Shown here: positions 48,601 through 58,133 of the stretch, piece after piece
Layout: each line of letters starts with the position of its first letter
How positions within the stretch are numbered: the first letter of the stretch is position 1
Source: Notospermus geniculatus
Taxonomy: Eukaryota; Nemertea; Pilidiophora; Heteronemertea; Lineidae
DNA length: 64,000 nucleotides
Direction: 5' to 3'
Assembly (NCBI GenBank): GCA_002633025.1
Contig: NMRB01002780.1
Span: 25,258 to 89,257, forward strand
The notes under the pieces: generated by a model
Seen by the model: the letters and a program-made list of their open reading frames with translations, nothing else
The model's database searches: none
Told to the model about the DNA's origin: nothing
Program-made: the position numbers and the translations under genes

Positions 48601-51600
48601 ATGGAAAGGATCAGAAATGTTCGCTAACTGATTTGGGGGGGGGGGGTTGGAAAATATGCAATGGGATAAAAGGACAAGTTACAATTTCCCACAGCCATCA
48701 TGAAACATCCACAAATGCTCTTCCCTCGCACTTGTGGAGCCACGGTGGTGTAGTGGTTCAGGTCTCCAACTAGGGGTCAGAGGGTCCAATAATGCGTACC
48801 TTTACAGAGAAGATCACAGTTCTCTGTGGCAGTACCAGAGCTGTTTGTAGCTGTACAGGTGTAAATCCCCTCATCCTCTGGGTAGACTTCTGCAATGACT
48901 AGTTTGGCGATACCGTTCTCGTAAGACATTTTGAAGAACTTGGATTCCTGGAAGAAAATGACAAACTCCATAAACATCGTTCAGCAGACAAAGATTCCTG
49001 CCAGAGTTTAGAATGATAACTGGATTGTTCTCCTCATGCCGATGGTGTAGCGGCCACAAGTTTCCCACTGAGAGGAGGTCATGGGGGTGAATCCATGGGA
49101 GAATTTTCTGCCGTTAGAGGCCGCCACCAATTAGCAGTCCTAGAACGTCATGGAACTTGACATCACAGAGAAGAAGTGCACGCCACAATGTCATCCATAA
49201 CGACGTGGACAGTGTGGCTAACATCTGCGATGTCGAATTTTGTGACGTACTAGGTGGTGGCCTCTTATGGCAGTAAAGTCTCTCATTGTAAATATGGACC
49301 TTGAGCCACTCGTGGCCAACTCCACCACCTACTAGAGAATCTCTAAGCTCCCCGCCCCAAGATCAGCTACAGCGCTACATGTCTCAGTGTAATTACGTCA
49401 TTCTCACCTTGATGATTTTCTTATTGCACTTCCATTCAATCTGAGGCTCCGGCACAGCCTCAATCTCAACCTCAAACACAACCTCGCTCCCTTCCCTGGC
49501 AACCTGGTCCACAAGATGAGTCACAAAGCTTGGTTTCTTCTTGAGCTGTGGTTCAATATGTGATTTAAGAACCTCCCTAAAGTCATGTTGTTCAATCTCT
49601 TTATCTTCTGACGACTCGGAATCCTGACTTAGTTTTTCTTGGAGACTCGGCCGTGACTTTAATAAAGCACGGAAATCTTTATGATGGTGTTCCTCGTCGG
49701 AGATTTCTTCCACTTTTATATTGCACTGACACTTCGCTTGACCGACGCTGTTCTCGGCGACACAGCCATAGCGACCACCATCCGTTGCTAACGTCGTCGT
49801 GATTTCCAATGTGTGGGTGTTACCTTTACTGGAGATCTGAAGAAAGATGAAAATTCCGGTTAAAAACAGCTGATACGGAGGCAAGGGTACAAGGATAGAT
49901 GGGATAGAGGCAGAGTATGAAATAATAGACGTCCAGCTACTGGGTCTCATAAATTCACTATATGAGGATCTAATGGGAAACTTTCCTGCCGTTAGAGGCC
50001 GCCTGTTAGCGGTCCGAGAACGTCACAAAATTTGACATCATAGACGTAAGCAGAAATAGATAAGCGAGCTTGCTCATCTATTTATGACGTAAGCCATGGC
50101 CTCCGTGTCATTATGGATGACGTCATGGTGAGCACTTCTTCACTGTCAAATTTCGTGATGTTCTAGGACCGCTAACTGGTGGTGGCCTCTAACGGCAGGA
50201 AAGTCTCCCACTCCCTGAGCATCACCGTCCACACTTTCTGAAGCAAAACCACCTAAATTGAACAGAATTCCACTGATGTCATGACACGTCACTTACCTTG
50301 AACCTAGCATCCTTTCCAGGCTCCAGATCTTTACCATCCTTGGTCCATCTGACCAGCGGGGCAGGCTCACCCTTCACTTCACACAACAGTTTGGATTTCT
50401 CACCTTCCTCAACACTTATTGACTTTGGTTTCTCGACAAACTCGGGTGGTGAGAGGCCTTCTTTGTCTGAGAAAAGAAAGAAGGGAAACTGGAGAGGAGC
50501 AGAGTGGGCAGGTTGATTCCTGCTTTTGAACCAAGTATCGTAACACTAGAGTTGCAAAATGCAGTCTCAATCCTGCTTCTGATCCAAAACGAGGGTCATA
50601 TTTGATATTTGATATTTATTTTGACCAACACAACAGTACGGTAACAAAAGTTTCATACACATGGGAAGAATTGTGGTCAGGGACAAAGCCAAGATCCTAA
50701 TAGGATCGCTTACGGCTTTGCCCCATAATATCTCCTTCTCATCCAATAATAGGGTCACTATATGGAAGCAACACACCACTCTGTAAGTAACACAAGACAA
50801 GCTTTCTGCTTGAGAACCAATCAGACTGTGCACCAGGCAGCACCTGGCTGACATGCTGGTGACACCTCTGAAGAGCCACATGACGCGTTGGTGACACTTC
50901 TGAAGAGCCACATGACGCTTTGGTGACACTTCTGAAGAGCCACATGACACGTTGGTGACACTTCTGAAGAGCCACATGACGCGTTGGTGACACTTCTGAA
51001 GAGGCACATGACGCGTTGGTGACACTTCTGAAGATCCACATGATTGGCAAGATGGCTGCCCGATTCTGTTACTAAGTACATTGTATTTCACCAGTTTGTC
51101 ACTACTCTACCCAACTTTTCTTATGGTTTCCAAGGTACGGTACTGCATCATAAACCAAACTTGTATCAGACTTGGCATTTGTGAAACCGTGGAAGCATAT
51201 TTTGTAATCTTCTACAAAACAGGCCCATTCTAGAGTCTCCAGAACTTTACCTTTTGGTCTAACGATGAGTTTACATTCACTATACGCCTGTCCAAAATCA
51301 TTGAGTATCTCACACGCATAAAAACCCGTATCGTCCGTGCACGCCTTCGGCAGAGTTAATTTATGTAAATTTCCAGGATGGCGGGTCTGTATAAAACCAG
51401 GGTCATTTGGCGGCAGCTCTTTGTTTTGTCGGACCCAGAATACGTCTACGGGTGGGGTGCCTATAAAGGAGGGAACAGGAGGAACATGCGAGAGTGGAAC
51501 AAAGGATGAGACGTTTTTTTCCTTGGTTCAGATGTGGCCAGTCGTTTGATTCTATCTCAATGATGATAAACGTTTGAAATAAAGTGGTCCAAATTTTAGG

Positions 51601-54600
51601 CCTTAAAATTGGCAGAAATGACCACGCAGAGAACTNNNNNNNNNNNNNNNNNNNNNNNNNNNNNNNNNNNNNNNNNNNNNNNNNNNNNNNNNNNNNNNNN
51701 NNNNNNNNNNNNNNNNNNNNNNNNNNNNNNNNNNNNNNNNNNAGGCGAGCATTTTTTTATTAGTTGGCTCTCGAGCCCGCCGACCCCTAAAACTGCCGAA
51801 AATGAATAAAAAAAAAATTTTTTTTTTTGGCCATTCTCGAGCCCGCCGACGCAAATATTCACCATTTTTTGGAAAAAAATTTTTTTTTTATTTTATTTTT
51901 ATTCCGCCCGCCGATCTCAGCTGCAGCGCCGTGGATGTAGCGTACGTCGATGTACAGCGCTATGCACAGCAACCGTGCACAGCGTTCACCACTGCCATGA
52001 CATGCTTTCAATTATGTCCCAATCTTGAAGGGTTGAGTTGAAATAGGTAGTAGTTGTCAGGTAGGTATTTGTGAAAAACATGAGCAAGACTTTCTTTATT
52101 TTTTTCTATCCTCCTGCTTTCAATCCCAGAACAGAAGCTGTGAGAACTTGAAAAAAAAATTTTTTTCTTTTTCTTTTTTCCATCCTCCGATTTGAAAAAT
52201 GGCACTAAAAAGCTCGAGAGCCAACTAATAAAAAAATGCTCGCCTTATCAGTAATAAAGTCAACTATGCTGAACAAGCCTAGACGACGAGCACAGAGTAA
52301 TCTGAGAATAACATGTAGGAAAGAACCCTTATGCCTGGAGCAAGTCCAACGTTCTCCATGCTTACATGACTTCAAGACTACCAGAGACAGTTTGCATTCA
52401 TTCAATCTAACTACTGGTACCGGTAACAGGTTATGAACCAAATCCAGCATGTTATGTCATAATATTTTTAGTAGCACTGTTGATGCTCAATCCCTGAATA
52501 TGCACTAATATTTCTATCTGCAAGAGACGTATAACACAGTTGCAGATAGTTGGACGCTGACTTACTCGTGAAGGACCAGACGACATTGTACAGGTACCAC
52601 ACTGAACGAATAAGCACAAGGAATCAGTGTTGGAGCCTTACCTACATAATGCACAAGGTATGGGGCCCAAACCCACTGCAGGAGCCAATACACCCTTGCC
52701 GTACAGTTTCCAAAGTCAGTCATACATAATGACAAACTCTACAAACATTTGACTGTTGCATTTGGATGCAAGACTGTGCATCTTGCTTGTGGAAGTCGTG
52801 TAGCAAGAGTAGTAACCATAGTAATGAGTCTGAGCCTTTACTTACACTCGTAAATTATACTTAAGGCATGGACAATGGCTGTGCATGGTTTGCAGGGACT
52901 AACATGGCATGTGTACACGGGGTAAGCAGGGCCTAGCAGGCTGTACAGGGGTTAAGCAGGGCCTAGTTGGCGTGGTGTGTGTAAGCAGGGCCTAGTTGGC
53001 ATGGTCATGTTGGCGTGATGTGTGTAAGCAGGGCCTAGTTGGCGTGATGTGTGTAAGCAGGGCCTAGTTGGCATGGCCATCAAAATCCTGAGAATTTGCA
53101 TGTAGATTAGTTGTATACGTTCACGTTTTTTCTGACAGCAATACGTCCCACCGGACTTGTGTCATCAGAGGCAGAGGTGTCAGAGAAGACCCTAGTGGTC
53201 CTGAACACACCAACACAACCTGAGGGGTCAAAACCCAAACCAAGGTCAGGAATGTGCCCCGATGTGGAAAGATCAGGAATGTGCCCCGATGGGGAAAGAT
53301 CACACAGTGTGCTGGAAAGGGAGCAATCTTACACGGCACACACCAAAAGAAGCAATCAAACATGATGGCTACAGTCACCTCTAGATATCGTCTGCTATGG
53401 TCATAAGATGATCTGGCAAACCTCGTCGCCAAATAGCAAAGATACAGGTTTGTGCATTAGTCATGTACTATGTTTAAGTTCCTGGGAACTAGTTTTACTG
53501 AGTGCAGAATTGCTTCTTTTGGCTAACGAAAGACCTGATTGGGTGAAAAATAACTTTTACAAAAGACAAAATAATCATATTGTTCTGGAAAGTGAGACTT
53601 CGTTCTTACCTTGAAGTTTGACAGACATTTCCACTTTCTCTCCGTCATCGACGACGGTGTCCTCGAGCTCCTTGACAAACTTTGCTGGCTGAGACTTGGG
53701 CGCTTCTGAAGTGGAAAAGGGAAAGTGGAATGTGGTTAGAGTGAGCTCAGAGCATCTGACTTACGACAGATAGGCCACAGTTTGATACCTGGTCACCGTT
53801 TTCTACTCTCAACTGATCTGAAACGATCAAGTTGCGCGCTGAATGTGTTGCTCCTTGAGTTCCCTAGGAAGGTTTCTGGAGAGACTGGGGTCATAATGTG
53901 AAACATTTTGAGGCCGTATTACTGTGGGAAGTGCTGTATACATGTAAATCCTCACATTAAGTTATTACGATTAAACTTACCGGTGATTGTAACCCGAGCA
54001 CTTGTCCTGGCTTCACCGACAGGATTTTTAGCGATACACGTGTATTGTCCGTCATCCTCGGCGAAGACCTCAGCAATTTCTAACCTGGCCGTCGTGCCGT
54101 CGAACAGAAGTTGAAAATCTGACGTCGATTTGAGTTCTTCTTTTCCTTTAAACCATTTGATACTCGGTTCAGGATTCCCGGCGACGGTACACTCCATGAC
54201 GAGTTTATCTCCGTCGGCGACGATCATGCCCTTGAGTTGTTTTGTGAAGGTCGGAGGCGTTTTCTCGCTGCCGGCAGCAACTGGCGAAATATACAAGTAA
54301 TAATCAGTGTGTGGTTATGTTTACTGACAACAAGTGGCGCCACATGAGATCTGAATTCTGGCACAGTTTCTGGAAGTGCATTACTTCAATGATACTCACC
54401 GATCACTTTGAGCTTCGATTCCGATCGCGCCTCTCCGAGGTCGTTCTTCGCGACGCAGGCGATCGTACCTTCGTCTTCGGGGAATATCTCATCCATCTCT
54501 AGCCACGCCCTCTTTCCATCGTAGTTCTGACGATAATCGGTTGAGAGGGGGAGGATCTTACCCTCGCGGTACCAGGAGATGTCCGGTTCTGGAAGACCTA

Positions 54601-57034
54601 GAGTAGGATGGCGTAGAAAACACATGTACAGTCGTCTTTAACCCAATTTGATGAAATGTTTTATTGTAAAGAATATTTTGTCACGCTTGGATTCAATGAG
54701 GAAGTTTATTTTAGGACAGTCATGTATTCATTGGTATGTTGGGTTAAAGGAGTCTGCTATAATTAGATAAGCCTAAACGTTTTGGTAACAAGACTTTTGA
54801 CTTCAGATAGGGATGTGATCAGAGGGTCACACAATGACGAGTCTTCAGCAATGGAAAGTTCTAACAAAGATTTCATTTTAAGGCTATTAACACAGAACTT
54901 GTACAGAGGCGTACACAGAACTCAGAGACTGACCCCCCTGCACAGAAATTGGACTCGGGCCAGCAGGAAACTCAGACTTAGACCCATTCAGAATCCGTTC
55001 AATGGCCTTCTCAGAAATCGGGACATAGGTCAACAAAAGTCTCTTACATAGGCCTACATAGAACTTTGAATAGGCCCTAAGACGAAAGAGATGTTCAACA
55101 CGGATGCATTGAACCCCTTGCAGCTACAATATGGCACGGCTTAACCCGCCGGCCATGGAAGATTTTCTTTATGGCCTACTTGGTGCATTGGCCTCGGAGC
55201 TAGAAGTTAAGCAGCACTGATGCGATCACTACTTGGATGGGTGACTGCATGGCGCGCATACAATACAACTACGGACATGGACTTACCAATCACTTCACAC
55301 TCCCAGATAGCTCCTTCTCCTTCAGCCACTTCTAACGGGTCCTCGAGTTGAACAAGGAACTTTGGAGCTGTGGGCTTCTTCAGTTTAGGCTTTGGTAGAG
55401 CTGAAAAGAGCATCACGACATGATGATAATCTCCAGGGGGAAGCTGACCATTAAATGTCAGTGTTCAGTCAGAGTTGATTATAAAACTTTTGTCACCGAT
55501 ATTTTTCTCATTTTCAGATGACTCAACAGCTGGTGATCGGACGTCATGCTCATTTGCGGACCTCAATATCATGACATAGAAATCCAGTGATATCAGGCTC
55601 GGGGTACACTTGCTGTCTGACTGTCACGCAACAGGCATAGATCAGCAACTTACCGTGAACCGTGAGTGGTGCCGATGCTTGTGCCTGTCCAGTTACTTAC
55701 CGTGGACTGTGAGTGGTGCCGATGCTTGTGCCTGTCCAGCTGAGTTGGAGACTTTGCTCATAATCGTCCCCTCATCACCAGCTGTGATGTCGGTGATCTC
55801 AAGGTAGGCAAAACTGTCCGTCTGGTACACCTGCAAATAGTTCACAAATTGTAATACCGGTATATGTGATGTACAGTTTTCTAGTGCCTTTTTCAGAAAA
55901 TAATTTCTGTTGAACAAGAATTAATTTCTGTTGAACAAGAATGTAATTTCTGTTGAAGAAAAAATAGTTTATCGAAGGCGCATTAAGCAAATTACAGGTG
56001 ACTAGGCCCACTCAATGAATACGTGATGTAACTCACCTGGTATCTGCCCCCAGGAGCGATCTTGGTCCCTTCCCACTCCCACACAAGGTCGGGGGTTGGT
56101 TCCCCAGCAAACGCACACTGGAACTTGGCTGTGTTTCCCTCCTCAATAAAACACTTCCTTGGTTTGGTCGTAAAATATGGTTTGATTTTCTTGTCCACTT
56201 TACCCTTCTTTTTGTCTGAAATGATGAAGTGATGTTGGGTTGTATTAAACTGCTGTTGAGACTCTCTTGTGGTCGCTAGCCTGGACGTTTCTTCCAAAAT
56301 GGGTTCGTAAGAATGCCGAATCAGACCAAATCAGACCAAATCAGACCGAATCAGTGAACTGGCCTCGAACACGATCGAACCAACTCCAGGTAGGGCTTAT
56401 GCCTGTAGTCTCCACCAAGCTCATCCAAATCTGACAGGTGTAATATCTTGGAAACTGCATGAGATTTGAAGCGTTGTGTTAATTATGGCGAGTTTGCATA
56501 CAGCACGCAGGGTGTTAAACTCATCTGCTCCTCAGTTGCCAAGGTAATTCAGCTGTGTCCAGGTGTGAAAACCGTCTGGCCTACTGGTGTCTTTACACCT
56601 GTCTTTATCATGCTCTGGTGAGTGATATTAGGCCAAGGGTATGGTTTCATGGGATTGGCGGGCTCGTGGTTCAGATTCTTGATGGAGTCCACCAAGGTTA
56701 CTCTCTCTCCCCATGACTGTACAATGGATATATAACCAGGCTTTGACTGGTTTGTATTCCGAAGCAAGTCCTCATGTCAAACCGTAAAGTTTTAATGGCG
56801 GCCATCTTTCTGGTCGCCATGGTAAATGCACTTTCTCTGGTGAGAAAACTTGTGATTGGTTCATGTGATCTTCCACCAGACTGAGAGGGCCGGTTTCCAC
56901 GGCAATGACACAAGATGGCTGCCAGTGACACTGATCTAATAAACCTGACTTACCAAATAGTTTACCCGCTGTTAGCGATGGTCGTGGTGGTTTCTCTTCC
57001 AGACGTTTGAGGGCTTCACGATGTTCTGCACTCA
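42256..57034 (-). CDS. MYLK: Long myosin light chain kinase (Ig-rich, Fn3, kinase, CaM-binding, telokin Ig); 5' end not found
   Basis: A Ca2+/calmodulin-dependent kinase that phosphorylates myosin regulatory light chain. Exons: 57034-56954, 56215-56037, 55830-55701, 55400-55287, 54597-54400, 54280-53981, 53705-53610, 51460-51251, 50466-50297, 49836-49408, 48947-48800, 48590-48258, 48024-47846, 47641-47482, 46027-45940, 45439-45239, 45035-44694, 44389-44237, 43824-43701, 42808-~42746, 42615-42256. Phases match at all but the last junction. Order: seven I-set Ig domains, Fn3, kinase, autoinhibitory/calmodulin segment, C-terminal Ig. Kinase motifs: GRFGQVYEV, AAKYMK, HLDLKPEN, DFGLARR, APEVINYD. 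The CaM region (QYLARRKWQKTGNAIRAIGR) matches MLCK closely. Two DFRxxL actin-binding motifs lie between Ig5 and Ig6. The first exon found is internal (phase 1 entry), so the N terminus is missing from this model. Ig1 lacks its second conserved Cys. Confidence 0.92.
43947..44134. mobile_element. MITE, GGGAGACTTTCCTGCCG family, full copy (MLCK intron)
   Basis: The ends TGGGAGACTTTCCTGCCGTT and AACGGCAGGAAAGTCTCCCA are perfect inverted repeats. Subterminal GAGGCCACC / GGTGGCCTC and AGCGGTCC / GGATCGCT also pair. It lies between exons 43701-43824 and 44237-44389. Confidence 0.85.
46300..46475. mobile_element. MITE, TGTGNGGCGGTCTAGG family, second copy (MLCK intron)
   Basis: The ends TGTGAGGCGGTCTAGGAAAA and TTTTTCTAGACCGCCACACA are inverted repeats. 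The interior is the reverse complement of the 11399-11595 copy (CTGACAGCCCTTGTTGATCA). Flanking CATA / TATG may be the remains of a target-site duplication. Confidence 0.75.
46773..47008. mobile_element. MITE with TTACTGTAAAGCAGG-type termini and TTCGCG motifs (MLCK intron)
   Basis: The ends TTTACTGTAAAGCAAGATAA and TTTTCCTGCTTTACAGTAA are inverted repeats. The interior holds many TTCGCG/CGCGAA palindromes. It is about 235 bp with no coding capacity. Confidence 0.75.
48731..48786 (+). mobile_element. Truncated tRNA-like SINE (same family as 24628)
   Basis: GAGCCACGGTGGTGTAGTGG and TTCAGGTCTCC match the head of the 24628 element. The copy stops at GGTCAGAGGGTCC, right next to the MLCK exon at 48800. 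Confidence 0.55.
49093..49286. mobile_element. MITE, GGGAGACTTTCCTGCCG family, diverged full copy (MLCK intron)
   Basis: The ends CATGGGAGAATTTTCTGCCG and TATGGCAGTAAAGTCTCTCA are inverted repeats of the same family as 43947. The internal segments GAACGTCATGGAA and AAGAAGTGCACGCCACAA are shared. Confidence 0.75.
49972..50210. mobile_element. MITE, GGGAGACTTTCCTGCCG family, full copy (MLCK intron)
   Basis: The ends AATGGGAAACTTTCCTGCCG and AACGGCAGGAAAGTCTCCCA flank ~240 bp containing an internal palindrome (GATAAGCGAGCTTGCTCATC). Confidence 0.8.
50857..51045. repeat. Minisatellite, 32-bp unit, about 6 copies (MLCK intron)
   Basis: The unit GAGCCACATGACGCGTTGGT then GACACTTCTGAA is repeated almost exactly. 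Minus-strand frames (QKCHQRVMWLFRSVTNASC) are translations of the array. Confidence 0.9.
51636..51742. other. Assembly gap (107 N) in an MLCK intron
   Basis: The gap touches the left terminal repeat of the element at 51743-52245. No MLCK codons appear to be missing: the flanking exons (53610 and 51460) join in phase. Confidence 0.95.
51743..52245. mobile_element. DNA element with 34-bp terminal inverted repeats (AGGCGAGCATTTTTTT)
   Basis: The left end AGGCGAGCATTTTTTTATTA continues into GTTGGCTCTCGAGC and is matched as a reverse complement at the right end, 52212-52245. The ~500-bp interior is A/T-run-rich with repeated CTCGAGCCCGCCGAC and has no transposase frame. It is a non-autonomous DNA transposon, perhaps truncated at the left by the gap. 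Confidence 0.75.
52918..53073. repeat. Minisatellite, ~30-bp variable unit, about 5 copies (MLCK intron)
   Basis: Units of GTAAGCAGGGCCTAGTTGGC then GTGATGTGT, with length variants, are repeated. Confidence 0.8.
55107..55255 (+). mobile_element. 5S-rRNA-like SINE, copy 2 (MLCK intron)
   Basis: It shares CATTGAACCCCTTGCAGCTA, CCCGCCGGCCATGGA and the 5S-like core (CTCGGAGCTAGAAGTTAAGC, then GCGATCACTACTTGGATGGG) with 19165-19325. It lies in opposite transcriptional sense to the host gene. Confidence 0.6.
55648..55740. repeat. 47-bp tandem duplication of an MLCK exon 3' end plus donor
   Basis: The sequence ACTTACCGTG...GTGAGTGGTGCCGATGCTTG TGCCTGTCCAG (adjacent pieces) occurs at 55648-55694 and again at 55695-55740. 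The second copy is the real 3' end of exon 55701-55830 (ASAPLTVHG|GTAAGT). The first is an intronic duplicate carrying its own GT donor. Confidence 0.85.
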
Positions 57035-58005
57035 CTGAAAACAAAAACAACAAACGGACATCAAAAACATGTTTTATCCTATAAACATTCTTAAAGAATT
57101 TGGATATCATTCTTCTTTGGCTTGTTGAGATAAATCCTGAAAGATGGAAGGTGATCATTGGTCTCCACGTCTAAGGAGGGGAATTGGAGAAACAAGTTTT
57201 TGTCAACTATTTCTTGGACTTGTACATTTTGATTTCATAAATTGTTATTGTTATCTCAAAGAACAATAGAAATCTGACCGCAGCTAACCAGAGGTTGGTC
57301 TTTCCGAAAACATCCAACGTTGAATTTAGAATTGGATACCAGTACCTCACCACATGACACAAGGTCCCCCCCCCCAACATTGTTATACCCGTAAATAACC
57401 CCATCTTCACAGCCAGATTCCATTCTATCCTGAGCTTCCCTAACAAGATGTCAATATTATCCCTCAATATCAGATTCTCCCATCTCACCTTGAGAATATC
57501 TCAGTTCTATTTTCACACATGAAGCAAACCTTTCCTCCCGTTTATCACGCATTTTTAAATCTTTCAAAATTCCGTCCGTGTCTTCTCAAATTCTCTCTCC
57601 CATACCTCTGTCATAGCTAAACATTTAATGAGTTCCTTGAAAATACTCCCCGATATTCCCCAAATATTTTGATGCTATTTTTAATCCGGATGTCTAATCC
57701 TTATCAACCAATCAAAACACAGGACAACAAATGACCCAATCGGCTGTGACACACCTCTCTCAGCTTGGGATACCGGTATCCCCTCACAGCTTGGGACATC
57801 CTGTCAAAATATGACTCACACTTCCACAAAGATGGCATATGAATGAGTCTTATTCTTATCAACTGTTAGGATTATTACAAATGGTGCCAAAATTGATTCC
57901 AACATTTCCAGTGAGATAAACCTCTAGTAGAGGGGCCTGACGCGAACGTGTAAACCCTCGTTAGGGTTAGGGTTCTAACCGTCATTCAGGGTTAAGGCCT
58001 GTTTC

Positions 58006-58133
58006 CATTACAACAGATTCCGCTGCGGTTTGCGGTGCTGGAGCGGTTTTCACATGGTTTTGGATAATCCTTAGATTGTTTAACAATACTTAAGTGTGTT
58101 AATTATTCCAATCCGTTGTAGTGGAAACAGGTA
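58006..58133. mobile_element. Small MITE with CCTGTTTCCATTACAAC termini
   Basis: The left end CCTGTTTCCATTACAACAGA and the right end CCGTTGTAGTGGAAACAGG are inverted repeats. A related, diverged sequence with TTTGCGG and GGCGGAATCCGCTGT lies at about 6205-6330. Confidence 0.65.
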
